Origin: an uncultured Flavonifractor sp.
GTDB taxonomy: Bacteria > Bacillota > Clostridia > Oscillospirales > Oscillospiraceae
Length of the DNA stretch: 64,000 nt
Direction: 5' to 3'
Assembly: GCF_944385615.1 (NCBI RefSeq)
Contig: NZ_CALWXV010000002.1
Span: 57,285-121,284, forward strand
Shown here piece after piece: positions 45,259 to 54,820 of the stretch (its first letter is position 1; every line of letters begins with the position of its first letter). The translations under genes were made by a program, and so were the position numbers. Under the pieces are notes generated by a model. The model was not told where the DNA came from, made no database searches, and worked only from the letters and a program-made list of their open reading frames with translations.

Positions 45259-48081
45259 TCAAAGCATCCGCTTCAGATATTGCCCAGTGTAGCTTTCTGG
45301 GCAGGCGGCGATTTCTTCCGGCGTGCCGGTGGCTACAATCGTGCCGCCGCCGCTGCCGCCCTCAGGGCCCAGATCAACGACATAATCAGCGGTTTTGATT
45401 ACGTCCAGATTGTGCTCGATGACCACCACAGTGTTGCCCGCCTCCACCAGCTTTTGTAGGACCTCAATCAGCTTATGGACGTCGGCGGTGTGCAGGCCGG
45501 TGGTGGGTTCGTCCAGGATATAAATGGTCTTGCCGGTGGAGCGTTTGGCCAACTCAGTGGCCAGCTTGACCCGTTGGGCCTCGCCGCCGGACAGCTCAGT
45601 GGAGGGCTGACCCAGCTTCACATAGCTGAGTCCAACCTCGTAGAGGGTCTGGAGTTTGTTGTACAGCTTGGGCAGGTGCTCGAAGAAGGGGAGGGCTTCC
45701 TCCACCGTCATGTCCAGCACCTCATAGATGTTTTTACCCTTGTAGCGCACCTCCAGGGTCTCCCGGTTGTACCGCTTGCCTTTACATACCTCGCAGGGCA
45801 CATAGATATCGGGGAGAAAGTGCATCTCAATTTTAATAAGACCGTCTCCCTGGCAGGCCTCACAACGGCCGCCTCGGACGTTGAAAGAGAAACGGCCTGG
45901 GCCATAACCTCTGGCCTTGGCATCCGGGGTGGAGGCAAACAGGTCCCGGATGTCATTGAAGAGCCCAGTGTAAGTGGCCGGATTGGACCGTGGGGTGCGG
46001 CCGATGGGGGACTGGTCGATGGCGATGATCTTATCCAGAAATTCCTCGCCCTCGATGTCCTTGTGCTTACCTGCCCGGGTCTTGGCCCGGTTCAGGTCTG
46101 CGGCCAGCCGTTTATAGAGAATCTCGTTGACCAGAGAGGACTTGCCGCTGCCTGATACGCCAGTAACGCAGGTAAAGGTCCCCAGGAGAATGGACACATC
46201 AATATTTTGCAGGTTGTTTTCTGCCGCTCCCCGAACGGTGAGAAGATGGCCGTTGCCGGTCCGCCGCTCCGTTGGAACGGGAATCTTCTTTCGGCCTGAA
46301 AGGTAATCCCCAGTGACCGAACCGGGAGTATTCATCACTTCTTCCGCGGTACCGCAAGCCACCACTTGACCGCCATGAACGCCGGCACCGGGACCGATAT
46401 CCACGATATAGTCGGCCTCCCGCATGGTGTCCTCATCATGCTCTACCACCAACAGGGTATTGCCCAGATCCCGCAGGTGTTTCAGAGTGGCCAACAGCTT
46501 GTCGTTGTCCCGTTGGTGCAGACCAATGGAGGGCTCGTCCAAAATATAGAGTACCCCCATCAGAGAGGAACCGATCTGGGTGGCCAGCCGGATGCGCTGG
46601 CTCTCGCCGCCGGAGAGGGTAGCAGCCGCCCGGCTCAGGGTCAGATATTGCAGTCCGACGCTCTGGAGAAAGCCCAACCGGTTTTTGATCTCCTTTAAAA
46701 TCCGGTCGGCAATGAGCATTTTCTGAGGGGAGAGCTCCAGCTGATCCACAAATTCCAGTGCCTCGGTCACAGATTTGCGGCAGAAGGCGTCAATGTTGAT
46801 ACCGCCTACAGTGACGGCCAGAGCCTCCTTCCGCAGCCGCTTGCCGCCACAGTCGGGACAGGGCCGCTCACTCATGCAGTCCTCCAGATCCCGGCGCATA
46901 GCATCAGACTGGGTTTCCCGGTAGCGGCGCTCCAGATTGTTGATGATACCCTCAAAGGGCTGCATCAGGGTGCCATGGCCGTTTTCCCGCTCATAGGTCA
47001 GCTTCAGCTTTTCCCCCTTGGTTCCATAGAGAATGATGTCCAGAATCTCCGGGGGCAGTTCTCCAATAGGCGTGGTCAGCTTGAAGTTGTATTTTTTGGA
47101 GAGGGCCTCAAAGTACATCCGGGAGATGGAATCCCCCTTGATGTTGTTCCAGCCGGAGGCGGTGATGGCCCCCTCCAGAATGGACAGCTCCTTGTTAGGG
47201 ATGATAAGGTCGGGATCTACCTTCAGCTGGGCCCCCAGGCCGGTGCAGGTGGGGCAGGCCCCAAAGGGATTGTTAAAGGAAAACATCCGGGGGGAGAGTT
47301 CCTCAATGGAGATGCCGCAGTCCTCACAGGCGTAGTTCTGGGAGAAGAGAATATCCCGGTCCTCGCCTACAATATTGATTACCACCAGACCGCCTGCCAG
47401 GTTGGAGGCCACTTCCACCGAGTCGGTGAGACGGCGGGCAATATCCTCCTTAATGACCAACCGGTCCACTACGATTTCGATGTTGTGCTTTTTGTTTTTG
47501 TCCAGCTGGATCTCTTCCGTCAAGTCATACAGGGAGCCATCCACCCGGCAGCGTACATAACCCGACTTGCGGGCATCCTCCAACAGCTTTTGGTGGGTGC
47601 CCTTTTTGCCACGCACCACTGGGGCCATTACCTGGATGCGGGTGGCCTCGGGCAGCTCCAGCACCTGGTCGATGATCTGGTCAATGGTCTGCTGCTGGAT
47701 CTCCTTGCCACATTTGGGGCAGTGGGGGGTGCCCACCCGAGCCCACAGCAGACGCAGGTAGTCGTAGATCTCTGTGACGGTACCCACAGTGGACCGGGGA
47801 TTTTTAGAGGTAGTCTTTTGGTCAATGGAGATGGCAGGGGAGAGGCCGTCGATATAATCCACGTCAGGCTTCTCCATCTGGCCTAAAAACATTCGGGCGT
47901 AGGAGGACAGGGACTCCACATAGCGGCGCTGTCCCTCAGCATAGATGGTGTCGAAGGCCAGAGAGGACTTACCGCTGCCCGACAGACCGGTGAGCACCAC
48001 CAGCTTATCCCGGGGGATATCCACGTCGATATTTTTCAAATTGTTGGCCCGTGCGCCTTTGACGGAAATGTGATCAAGCAT
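45259..48081 (-). CDS. uvrA: Excinuclease ABC subunit A (UvrA)
   Basis: Damage-recognition ATPase of nucleotide excision repair. The 940-residue protein has two ABC ATPase halves: Walker [10 protein letters not shown] near residue 31 and GVSGSGKSS in the second half, each with LSGGE signature motifs (LSGGESQRI and LSGGEAQRV), plus zinc-finger cysteines in CEDCG and CEACQGDG...CEVCKGKRY. Start ATG 48081 after AAAGGAG; 20 upstream open codons overlap the CPCC gene region. It is the last gene of the SOS-type operon that begins at uvrB. Confidence 0.97.
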   Translation of the reverse strand: MLDHISVKGARANNLKNIDVDIPRDKLVVLTGLSGSGKSSLAFDTIYAEGQRRYVESLSSYARMFLGQMEKPDVDYIDGLSPAISIDQKTTSKNPRSTVGTVTEIYDYLRLLWARVGTPHCPKCGKEIQQQTIDQIIDQVLELPEATRIQVMAPVVRGKKGTHQKLLEDARKSGYVRCRVDGSLYDLTEEIQLDKNKKHNIEIVVDRLVIKEDIARRLTDSVEVASNLAGGLVVINIVGEDRDILFSQNYACEDCGISIEELSPRMFSFNNPFGACPTCTGLGAQLKVDPDLIIPNKELSILEGAITASGWNNIKGDSISRMYFEALSKKYNFKLTTPIGELPPEILDIILYGTKGEKLKLTYERENGHGTLMQPFEGIINNLERRYRETQSDAMRRDLEDCMSERPCPDCGGKRLRKEALAVTVGGINIDAFCRKSVTEALEFVDQLELSPQKMLIADRILKEIKNRLGFLQSVGLQYLTLSRAAATLSGGESQRIRLATQIGSSLMGVLYILDEPSIGLHQRDNDKLLATLKHLRDLGNTLLVVEHDEDTMREADYIVDIGPGAGVHGGQVVACGTAEEVMNTPGSVTGDYLSGRKKIPVPTERRTGNGHLLTVRGAAENNLQNIDVSILLGTFTCVTGVSGSGKSSLVNEILYKRLAADLNRAKTRAGKHKDIEGEEFLDKIIAIDQSPIGRTPRSNPATYTGLFNDIRDLFASTPDAKARGYGPGRFSFNVRGGRCEACQGDGLIKIEMHFLPDIYVPCEVCKGKRYNRETLEVRYKGKNIYEVLDMTVEEALPFFEHLPKLYNKLQTLYEVGLSYVKLGQPSTELSGGEAQRVKLATELAKRSTGKTIYILDEPTTGLHTADVHKLIEVLQKLVEAGNTVVVIEHNLDVIKTADYVVDLGPEGGSGGGTIVATGTPEEIAACPESYTGQYLKRML

Positions 48082-48106
48082 AGGTATTGGTCTCCTTTTT
48101 TGGGTA

Positions 48107-48448
48107 TCAAGGCAGTTCTTCCAGCCGGGGCGGACGGGCACAGTTCACCAGGTCCTTCCGAACCGCACCCCATTTTTGGTAATTTTCCCGTCCCTGCTTC
48201 AGGGTCATACCCCTGTTCTCATCGCTAGGGGTGTCCTCGCCAGGGGCAAATACATCGTTTTCCCAGTAGCAGACTGGACAGATGAAGGCCAGCGCCTCTT
48301 CCTGAGGCACAGGAAAGGTGCGGTATCCGCAGCAGGGGCATGGAAATCGGACAGCTGGTTCCGCAAAGGCTAGTGCAGGCTCTTCAAATGGGCAGGAATC
48401 CTCTTGGGAGGCATGGGGCAGGTAGAGAAATTTCTTCTTCGGTACCAT
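48107..48448 (-). CDS. CPCC-type cysteine-rich protein
   Basis: A 113-residue protein with a central cysteine-rich motif of the CPCC family: [11 protein letters not shown] and [11 protein letters not shown], which together offer four to five cysteines for a zinc site, followed by the conserved tail [17 protein letters not shown]. The function of the family is not known. Start ATG 48448 after GGAGGGG, six codons inside the longest frame. Spacing to the aldo/keto reductase (22 bases) and uvrA (25 bases) puts it in the uvrB-uvrA operon. Confidence 0.85.
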   Translation of the reverse strand: MVPKKKFLYLPHASQEDSCPFEEPALAFAEPAVRFPCPCCGYRTFPVPQEEALAFICPVCYWENDVFAPGEDTPSDENRGMTLKQGRENYQKWGAVRKDLVNCARPPRLEELP

Positions 48449-48470
48449 AGAGTGCCCCTCCTTCAAAGGA

Positions 48471-49484
48471 TCAATAGCCGAACAGCTTTGCTACGTCCTC
48501 CAGCATATCCCGGATGGGCAGGTTGTAGGGGCAGCGTCTCTCACAGGCGCCGCACTGGACGCAGGAGCCTGCGTGGTACTGCATGGCATCATACCGGGCC
48601 TTGGCCCAGTCGGCCAGGCCGTACTTGCGGGCATAGTTGGCCATCAGGAAACAATTGGGGATGCTGATACCATTAGGACAGGGGGCGCAATAGTTACACC
48701 GGCGGCAGAACTGGTTGCCCAACTCCTTACGGATGCGATCACACTGCTCCAGCTCCTCCTGGGTAAGAGGTGAGAAGTGCTCAGCAGCCTCGGCATTGCG
48801 GTCGGCCTCCTCGGGGGAACCCATACCAGGGATGGCGATATCGATTACCCCGGAGGCGGCGATAAACCGCAGGGCCAGCTTCCAGTCGTCCAGATTGCCG
48901 CCGGCCATGGGCTTCATGGCGATGGTGCCGATGCCCATCTCTCTGGCCTGCTTCAGAACCTCGTGGCCCTGGGTCTCCACAATATTGTAGGGGAACATAA
49001 TGGTTTCGATCTGATCCCCATGGAGCTCCAGCATTTTTTTCAGTGCGTCGATGTTGTGGGCGGTGACTCCAAGATGACCAATCTTACCGGCGGCTTTGGC
49101 CTCCTCCAGAGCCTGCCAGGCTCCACCCTCGCCGAACACCTTGTCGATCTCCTTTTCCGGCAGGTTGTGGATCTGGTAGACGTCGATATGGTCAGTGCGC
49201 AGATGTTTCAGGCTGATGTCGATATCCTTGGCCATAGATTCCTTGTCCCGGGCCATGCTTTTGGTGGCCAAAATGAACTTTTCCCGGCGGCCCTCCAGGG
49301 CAGCGCCCAGATATTCCTCGGACACCGTGTAACCCCGGGCGGTATCGATGTAGTTCATGCCGTACTGCTCCAGCTTGTCCACGACAGCGCGGGTGTTGGC
49401 GGCATCGGAGCGCTGGATGGGAATGCCGCCAAAGGAGACCACAGCGGCCTTAAGACCAGTTTTGCCCAGAGTGACGTAATTCAT
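48471..49484 (-). CDS. Aldo/keto reductase with C-terminal 4Fe-4S ferredoxin-like domain
   Basis: A 337-residue protein with an aldo/keto reductase barrel (about 1-260) and a ferredoxin-type C-terminus (about 265-337). The AKR tetrad is seen as Asp and Tyr in YIDTARGYTVSE, Lys in FILATKSM and His in VYQIHNL. Iron-sulfur cysteines are in FCRRCNYCAPCPNG and CVQCGACERRCPYN, enough for two clusters. Physiological substrate unknown. It lies between the membrane protein and CPCC genes with 20-25-base gaps, so it should respond to the uvrB SOS promoter. Confidence 0.9.
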   Translation of the reverse strand: MNYVTLGKTGLKAAVVSFGGIPIQRSDAANTRAVVDKLEQYGMNYIDTARGYTVSEEYLGAALEGRREKFILATKSMARDKESMAKDIDISLKHLRTDHIDVYQIHNLPEKEIDKVFGEGGAWQALEEAKAAGKIGHLGVTAHNIDALKKMLELHGDQIETIMFPYNIVETQGHEVLKQAREMGIGTIAMKPMAGGNLDDWKLALRFIAASGVIDIAIPGMGSPEEADRNAEAAEHFSPLTQEELEQCDRIRKELGNQFCRRCNYCAPCPNGISIPNCFLMANYARKYGLADWAKARYDAMQYHAGSCVQCGACERRCPYNLPIRDMLEDVAKLFGY

Positions 49485-49508
49485 GACAAAAACCTCGCTT
49501 TATAATCG

Positions 49509-50267
49509 TTATGGATAGATCAGGATCAATCCGGCCATAAAAACGCCGAAGGAAACGGCGGTCAGCCCAATCCAGCCCAAGACACGGGAAACCAGCTCCC
49601 AGTCGGAGGGCTCGGCGTCCTCCGGATGCCTGACCCGGAAGAACAGGTGAAGGCGGAACAGGGTGTCGTCGAACCGAATCAGCAGGATAGTGACTCCGGA
49701 TAGGAAAAGACCCAGAAACCACATCAGGGGGTGGCCCCGGCGGGCATCCGCTTCAGGCAGGTGGGAGAAGCAGAGGAGGGACCTTAGACTAGGCTGGTGG
49801 GGGTCCACCACATTGCCGTTTGCGTCATGGTAAACCCCGTTGACCGAATAGGTAGCATAGGAGGTACTGGAATCAAGCTTGCCGTCTTCCCGAATCAACA
49901 CAAGCAAATCGGAAGTATATCCCCCACGAAAGAGCACGGTGTCTCCCTCCCTGATTTCCACACCGGTAAGATCCAGATCATACCACTCTCCACCGGGAGC
50001 GGCGGTGGGGTCCTCTTGGATGGTATAGGGGCCGTAGACCGTGTCCCCCCAGCGGTAGGTGACGGTATCCTTTTCCACGGTGAAGGAAGCGTGCGTTCCT
50101 TTCACCGTGGCAGAATATACCGTAGTGTCACCCTCCAAATTGGGGAAGTAGAGGGCGTCTGCGTACTCCACGCCGTACTGGCGGCCAATGAAGAAGTAGA
50201 GGACAGAAAATACCACCACTATCACGATCAATAGAATGGGCAGAACTTTCTTCAGGCGGTCATACAT
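49509..50267 (-). CDS. Unknown membrane protein in the uvr operon
   Basis: A 252-residue protein I do not recognise. An N-terminal transmembrane helix (about 9-28, LPILLIVIVVVFSVLYFFIG) is followed by an extracytoplasmic domain of about 145 residues rich in beta-type pattern (VEKDTVTYRWGDTVYGPYTI). Two C-terminal helices follow (about 180-198, FLGLFLSGVTILLI, and 229-250, IGLTAVSFGVFMAGLILI) around a charged loop. ATG start behind AAGGAGG. It lies 24 bases from uvrB and 24 from the aldo/keto reductase. Confidence 0.82.
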   Translation of the reverse strand: MYDRLKKVLPILLIVIVVVFSVLYFFIGRQYGVEYADALYFPNLEGDTTVYSATVKGTHASFTVEKDTVTYRWGDTVYGPYTIQEDPTAAPGGEWYDLDLTGVEIREGDTVLFRGGYTSDLLVLIREDGKLDSSTSYATYSVNGVYHDANGNVVDPHQPSLRSLLCFSHLPEADARRGHPLMWFLGLFLSGVTILLIRFDDTLFRLHLFFRVRHPEDAEPSDWELVSRVLGWIGLTAVSFGVFMAGLILIYP

Positions 50268-50291
50268 AACAGCAACCCTCCTTGTAGGAGG

Positions 50292-52253
50292 TCACCCCCG
50301 GCCCCGCAGTTCGATAATACGGTCACGCAAGACGGCAGCATATTCAAACTCCAACCGCTTGCTGGCCTCCCGCATTTCTTTCTCCAGCTTGGCGATGGCG
50401 GCCTCCTTCTCCTTTTTGGACAGAGCTTTCTTGGAATGGGTCAGCTCCTCTTTGCCCTCCGACAGATCAATGACATCCCGTACTGATTTGATGACGGTCT
50501 TGGGCACGATGCCATGTTCTTTGTTGAAGGCGTCCTGCTTGGTCCGCCTCCGCTCGGTCTCATCAATGGCCCGGCGCATGGAGGGAGTAATGGTATCAGC
50601 GTACATGACCACCAGACCGTCGGCGTTCCGGGCCGCCCGACCGATGGTTTGGATCAGAGAGGTTTCCGAGCGCAGGAAGCCCTCCTTATCGGCGTCCAGA
50701 ATAGCCACCAGACTGACTTCCGGCAGGTCCAGACCCTCCCGCAGCAGATTGATGCCCACCAACACATCGAAGGTACCCAGCCGCAGATCCCGGATGATCT
50801 CCATCCGCTCGATGGTGTCGATATCATGGTGCATATACCGCACCTTGATTCCGGCATTGGTGAGATAGGCAGTCAAGTCTTCCGCCATCTTCTTGGTGAG
50901 GGTGGTGACCAGCACCCGCTCCTTTCGGGCAGTACGGTCATTGATCTCGCCAATGAGATCGTCAATCTGACCCTCTACTGGGCGCACCTCAATTTTGGGG
51001 TCCAGCAGGCCGGTGGGGCGGATGACCTGCTCCACGATTTGACCGGAGCGCTCCCGCTCGTACTCGCCGGGGGTAGCGGAGACGTATACCACCTGGTTGA
51101 GCCGTTTCTGGAACTCCTCAAACTTCAGGGGGCGGTTATCAAAGGCGCAGGGGAGACGGAAGCCGTAGTCCACCAGAGAGGTCTTGCGGGCCCGGTCGCC
51201 GTTATACATGGCCCGGACTTGGGGTAGGGTGACGTGGCTCTCATCAATGAAAAGGACGAAATCTTTGGGGAAATAGTCCAGCAGGGTGTGAGGAGGAGAC
51301 CCGGCAGGGCGGCCCTCAATGACCCGGCTGTAGTTTTCAATGCCGGTGCAATAGCCCAGCTCCTGCATCATCTCTACGTCGTACATGGTGCGCTGTTTGA
51401 TGCGCTGGGCCTCAATGAGCTTGCCTTCCCGCTCAAAATAGGCTACCCGCTCCTCCAGCTCTTTGTAGATTTCCTGGATGGCGGCGTCCATTTTTTCCTT
51501 GGGGGTAACATAGTGGGTGGCAGGCCACACGGGGATGGTATTCAGCCGACGGATGGGAGCGCCTGTGACCACATTGATCTCAGAAATGCGGTCGATTTCG
51601 TCCCCAAAAAACTCTACCCGGATGGCGGAATCCTTCCAATAGGCGGGGAAGATCTCCACCGTATCCCCACGTACTCGAAACATATTGCGTTCAAAGGCAA
51701 TGTCGTTGCGCTCATAGCGAATGGCTACCAGCTTTTTCAGCAGCTCATCCCGTTCCATGGTGGCTCCAACCCGGAGAGAGACCATCATCTTGGCAAAATC
51801 CTCCGGTTCGCCCAGACCATAGATGCAGGACACTGAGGATACCACGATCACATCCCGACGTTCCATCAGGGAGGCAGTGGCAGCTAACCGCAGCCGGTCG
51901 ATCTCCTCATTCACCGCCGAGTCCTTTTCAATAAAGGTGTCAGTATGGGGGATATAGGCCTCCGGCTGATAGTAATCGTAGTAGGAGACAAAATATTCCA
52001 CCGCGTTGTGGGGGAAGAACTCCTTGAACTCAGCGCACAGCTGGGCCGCCAGGGTCTTGTTGTGGGCCAGTACTAAAGTGGGACGCTGGACCGCCTCAAT
52101 GACCTTGGCCATGGTGAAGGTCTTGCCCGAGCCGGTGACCCCCAGCAGCGTCTGCTCATCCAGGCCGTTTTCGATGCCCGTCGCCAGAGATGCAATGGCC
52201 TCTGGCTGATCGCCGGCAGGGGAGTATTCGCTGACCACTTCAAATTTCGGCAT
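50292..52253 (-). CDS. uvrB: Excinuclease ABC subunit B (UvrB)
   Basis: Helicase-fold damage-verifying subunit of nucleotide excision repair. The 653-residue chain has Walker A GVTGSGKT, the beta-hairpin region [30 protein letters not shown] as Walker B, helicase motifs including [14 protein letters not shown] and QTIGRAARN, and a C-terminal UVR domain ([22 protein letters not shown]). Start ATG 52253 ([10 protein letters not shown]) after GAGGTGAT. Two LexA-type boxes lie in its promoter region. Head of the uvrB-uvrA operon. Confidence 0.97.
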   Translation of the reverse strand: MPKFEVVSEYSPAGDQPEAIASLATGIENGLDEQTLLGVTGSGKTFTMAKVIEAVQRPTLVLAHNKTLAAQLCAEFKEFFPHNAVEYFVSYYDYYQPEAYIPHTDTFIEKDSAVNEEIDRLRLAATASLMERRDVIVVSSVSCIYGLGEPEDFAKMMVSLRVGATMERDELLKKLVAIRYERNDIAFERNMFRVRGDTVEIFPAYWKDSAIRVEFFGDEIDRISEINVVTGAPIRRLNTIPVWPATHYVTPKEKMDAAIQEIYKELEERVAYFEREGKLIEAQRIKQRTMYDVEMMQELGYCTGIENYSRVIEGRPAGSPPHTLLDYFPKDFVLFIDESHVTLPQVRAMYNGDRARKTSLVDYGFRLPCAFDNRPLKFEEFQKRLNQVVYVSATPGEYERERSGQIVEQVIRPTGLLDPKIEVRPVEGQIDDLIGEINDRTARKERVLVTTLTKKMAEDLTAYLTNAGIKVRYMHHDIDTIERMEIIRDLRLGTFDVLVGINLLREGLDLPEVSLVAILDADKEGFLRSETSLIQTIGRAARNADGLVVMYADTITPSMRRAIDETERRRTKQDAFNKEHGIVPKTVIKSVRDVIDLSEGKEELTHSKKALSKKEKEAAIAKLEKEMREASKRLEFEYAAVLRDRIIELRGRG

Positions 52254-52272
52254 ACCATCACCTCGTACATCC

Positions 52273-52301
52273 ATTCTATCAGAACGTAAGTTCTATTGCA
52301 A
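52273..52301 (-). promoter_or_regulatory. SOS promoter of uvrB
   Basis: Minus strand TTGCAA (52301-52296), 17-base spacer, TAGAAT (52278-52273). A LexA box fills the spacer. Confidence 0.8.
52281..52294. promoter_or_regulatory. LexA box in the uvrB promoter
   Basis: AGAACGTAAGTTCT contains the perfect GAAC-N4-GTTC core of the Bacillota LexA/DinR operator and lies between the -35 and -10 of uvrB. Confidence 0.85.
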
Positions 52302-52310
52302 CTAAAAATG

Positions 52311-52324
52311 CGAAAGAATGTTCT
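52311..52324. promoter_or_regulatory. Second, weaker LexA-like box upstream of uvrB
   Basis: CGAAAGAATGTTCT, one mismatch from CGAAC-N4-GTTC, centred 30 bases upstream of the first box and touching the radC stop codon. Confidence 0.5.
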
Positions 52325-52997
52325 ATGGTTTGTAAAAGCCGCTGTCCCGAAGAGAGACCATGTCGTCATCCACAAAAATCACATGGTCCACCAGCTCTAT
52401 CCCCAGTTTGGCCAGAAAAGGGGCCAAACTTTCTGTGGTGGCAATGTCTTCGTCAGAGGGAAGGGCAATACCGGAAACGTGGTTGTGTGCCAGTACCACA
52501 GCAGCAGCGTTGAGGGAGAGGGCGGCTTCCGCCAACAGGCGGGGGGTGATATTGACGGAATTCACATTGCCCTCACCCAGCTTGCGGATGCCCAGCACCT
52601 TGTGCTTGCCGTCCATGCACAGCAGGTAGAGCAGTTCTCTCTGAGCGCCGAAAAAATAATACCGGAGCTGACTGAAGTAGTCCCTGGAATTACGGGCAAT
52701 GTCGTCCATCTGAGTGCGGACGGTCAGATAGCGGCCGGACAGCTCTTTGGCCGCTTTAAAGAGAACGGCAGCGTGCTCACCCACACCCTTGACCTTTTGC
52801 AGTTCTTCCGGTGAGGCGTCCAGCACCCCGGCCAGAGAGCCAAACCGTTCCAATAGCTCATGGGCCAGGGGATTTGTATCACTGCGTGGGTTGGCATAGA
52901 AGAGGAGCAGCTCCAATAGCTTGTGGTCGGGGAAGGAGTCCGGCCGGGCCAGAAATTCGGTTTTCAGACGCTGGCGGTGACCGTCGTGAGTACCCAT
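52323..52997 (-). CDS. radC: RadC-family JAB-domain protein
   Basis: A 224-residue protein with an N-terminal helix-hairpin-helix (LQKVKGVGEHAAVLFKAAKEL, about 67-88) and a C-terminal JAMM metalloprotease-like domain. The metal motif is complete: His171, His173, Ser181 and Asp184 (HNHVSGIALPSDED), with Val where most relatives have Pro in HNHPSG. Named after a radiation-sensitive locus, but a repair role is unproven. It is 49 bases after pyrE and 69 bases before uvrB on the same strand. Confidence 0.93.
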   Translation of the reverse strand: MGTHDGHRQRLKTEFLARPDSFPDHKLLELLLFYANPRSDTNPLAHELLERFGSLAGVLDASPEELQKVKGVGEHAAVLFKAAKELSGRYLTVRTQMDDIARNSRDYFSQLRYYFFGAQRELLYLLCMDGKHKVLGIRKLGEGNVNSVNITPRLLAEAALSLNAAAVVLAHNHVSGIALPSDEDIATTESLAPFLAKLGIELVDHVIFVDDDMVSLRDSGFYKP

Positions 52998-53046
52998 AGC
53001 CGGACTCTCTCCTCTCTTTTACACAAATATAAGGTATCTGATCAGC

Positions 53047-53718
53047 TTACCGAGCGCCGTACTCCTTCAGATAAGCCTCCATTTTGCCCTTCATCTCATC
53101 GTCGATATACACTTTACCGTCGATTTCCTTATTATGAAGGAAGGCGATGATCTCCTTGACAGTGACGATGGGGTAGACAGAAATGCCATAGTCCTCCCGC
53201 AGCTCATCCAAAGTGGAGCAGTCCCGGGTGCCGCGCTCCATCCGGTCCACCGACACAATGAGGGCCTTCATATTGACATTGGCCACATGCTTGAACAGCT
53301 CAATGGTCTCCCGAACGGCAGTACCAGCGGTGACTACATCCTCCACGATGACCACATCGTCTCCATCCTGGGGCTTGTAGCCCACCATGGAGCCACCCTC
53401 GCCGTGGTCCTTGGCCTCCTTGCGGTTGAAGCAGTAGGGCAGGTCCCGGTCGTAGTTGCGGTATAGGGAGGCGGCGGCAGTGACGGCCAGAGGGATACCC
53501 TTGTAGGCCGGCCCAAAGAGGCAGGTGACTCCATCAGGCAGATTTTCCTGGATACAGGCGGCATAGTAGTCTCCCAGCTTAGCGGCCTGGGCGCCGGTCT
53601 TATAATTGCCGGTATTGATAAAGTAGGGAGTCTTGCGGCCGGACTTGGTGGTGAAATCTCCGAAGGTCAGCACGCCGGAGCGCACCATGAAAGTAATAAA
53701 TTCTTCCTTGTAGGTCAT
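53047..53718 (-). CDS. pyrE: Orotate phosphoribosyltransferase (PyrE)
   Basis: Joins orotate to PRPP to make OMP in pyrimidine synthesis. The 223-residue enzyme has the PRPP-binding motif DDVVIVEDVVTAGTA, the KSGRKTPYFINTG N-terminal segment and the flexible loop NRKEAKDHGEGG. Start ATG 53718 (MTYKEEF), GTGAGG upstream. It is isolated from other pyr genes. No PyrR-type attenuator is seen in its short leader, but a strong palindrome overlaps its -35. Confidence 0.96.
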   Translation of the reverse strand: MTYKEEFITFMVRSGVLTFGDFTTKSGRKTPYFINTGNYKTGAQAAKLGDYYAACIQENLPDGVTCLFGPAYKGIPLAVTAAASLYRNYDRDLPYCFNRKEAKDHGEGGSMVGYKPQDGDDVVIVEDVVTAGTAVRETIELFKHVANVNMKALIVSVDRMERGTRDCSTLDELREDYGISVYPIVTVKEIIAFLHNKEIDGKVYIDDEMKGKMEAYLKEYGAR

Positions 53719-53752
53719 GTCAAAAAACCTCACTTCCCAAAATAGTCAAAAT

Positions 53753-53781
53753 ATTATATCACTTATCACGGAACGGAACAA
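53753..53781 (-). promoter_or_regulatory. Promoter of pyrE
   Basis: Minus strand TTGTTC (53781-53776), 17-base spacer, TATAAT (53758-53753). Confidence 0.7.
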
Positions 53782-53794
53782 GGGCTTGTTCCGT
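53773..53794. promoter_or_regulatory. Perfect 22-base palindrome in the pyrE/export-protein divergent region
   Basis: Arms ACGGAACAAG and CTTGTTCCGT with a two-base centre GG. It overlaps the pyrE -35 and lies about 30 bases before the divergent promoter. No T run follows on either strand, so an operator is more likely than a terminator. The binding protein is unknown. Confidence 0.6.
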
Positions 53795-53825
53795 CTAAGA
53801 AAAAAGCTATTTTATGAAATTTTAA

Positions 53826-53855
53826 TTGGTCTTTTTCCAGTCTGTGTGATACAAT
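53826..53855 (+). promoter_or_regulatory. Candidate promoter of the small-multidrug-export-like gene
   Basis: TTGGTC at 53826-53831, 18-base spacer, TACAAT at 53850-53855. Confidence 0.5.
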
Positions 53856-53885
53856 ACAAAAACAAAATCTGCGAGGTGTTTTTGA

Positions 53886-54377
53886 GTGGAACTGTTAGAG
53901 TGGCTTACGTCCAATGATCTGGGCGAGCTGTTTTTTACCATGTTGGTGTCTATGGTGCCGATTATCGAGCTGCGGGGCGGGGTGCCCTTCGGTACCGCTC
54001 TGGGGCTTGCTCCGGGAGCGGCTTTGGTTGCCGCCATCATTGGTAATATGCTGCCCATCCCCTTTATCATCGTCTATATTCGGCGGATCTTTCTGTGGAT
54101 GCGCCGCAAATCCCCTAAGCTTAACACCTTGGTGGATAAGCTGGAGAAAAAAGCCCATCTGAAGGGACAGAAGGTGACCAAGTACAAATACATTGGTCTG
54201 TGGCTTTTTGTGGCCATCCCTCTGCCGGGTACCGGCGCCTGGACCGGCGCGCTGGCCGCCGCCTTTCTTAACATGCCTCTGCGGAAGGCTCTGCCCTCTA
54301 TTTTCCTGGGTGTGGTCACCGCCGGTCTTATCATGACCTTTGCCACCGGTATTGTGGTATCTACCATCGGCGGCTGA
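53886..54377 (+). CDS. Small multidrug-export-like membrane protein (COG2426 type)
   Basis: A 163-residue integral membrane protein with four or five helices. Family marks are VPIIELRGGVPFGTALGL near residues 24-41, a basic cytoplasmic loop (YIRRIFLWMRRKSPKLN) and the second half IPLPGTGAWTGALAAAFLNMP. The two similar halves each hold a short polar motif, as in DedA/SNARE-associated relatives. GTG start 53886 with GCGAGGTG upstream. A real drug-export role is not established for the family. Confidence 0.85.
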   Translation: MELLEWLTSNDLGELFFTMLVSMVPIIELRGGVPFGTALGLAPGAALVAAIIGNMLPIPFIIVYIRRIFLWMRRKSPKLNTLVDKLEKKAHLKGQKVTKYKYIGLWLFVAIPLPGTGAWTGALAAAFLNMPLRKALPSIFLGVVTAGLIMTFATGIVVSTIGG

Positions 54378-54424
54378 GACCATTTCACTTCTGGGCGCAT
54401 AGAATGGGCCGGAGGTGAAGGAAT

Positions 54425-54760
54425 TTGGACGGGATTTTACAGGTGGTGCTGACTGTGCTGGCGGCAATCGGCCTGCTGGCTTTAGGCTGGACGGCGTTTG
54501 ACAGGCTGGCAGCTCCGGCGGACTGGGGCGGACCGGTTTATGCCGTGGTACCAGCGGCGGGAGACGGTACTTATCTGGAACAGAATGTAAAAAGTCTTTT
54601 GTGGCTGCGCGGCAAACGAAACAGCCGGTTTACCATTGTTATTGCAGATGACGGTCTGAATCCCGCTGGACGGGCGGTGGCCGCCGCACTGCTCACTGAC
54701 GCCACCGGTGTGGTAGTCTGTCCAATTGACCGGCTGGGCGAGTATATCAGAGAGAAATAA
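54425..54760 (+). CDS. Small membrane-anchored protein of unknown function
   Basis: A 111-residue protein with one N-terminal hydrophobic helix (about 4-24, ILQVVLTVLAAIGLLALGW) and a soluble part (YAVVPAAGDGTYLEQNVKSLLWLRGKR...FTIVIADDGLNPAGRAVAAALL) that looks like a short alpha/beta fold; the IVIADDGLN piece is reminiscent of glycosyltransferase cores but far too short. TTG start 54425 with GGAGGTGAAGG upstream. It lies between the export-like gene and recD2. Function unknown. Confidence 0.72.
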   Translation: MDGILQVVLTVLAAIGLLALGWTAFDRLAAPADWGGPVYAVVPAAGDGTYLEQNVKSLLWLRGKRNSRFTIVIADDGLNPAGRAVAAALLTDATGVVVCPIDRLGEYIREK

Positions 54761-54762
54761 AG

Positions 54763-54792
54763 TTCGACAAATCCGCTGATAGATGGTATCAT
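54763..54792 (+). promoter_or_regulatory. Candidate promoter of recD2
   Basis: TTCGAC at 54763-54768, 18-base spacer, TATCAT at 54787-54792. Confidence 0.4.
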
Positions 54793-54820
54793 ATCCCTGA
54801 CAGGAAGAGGAGGGGCAGCC

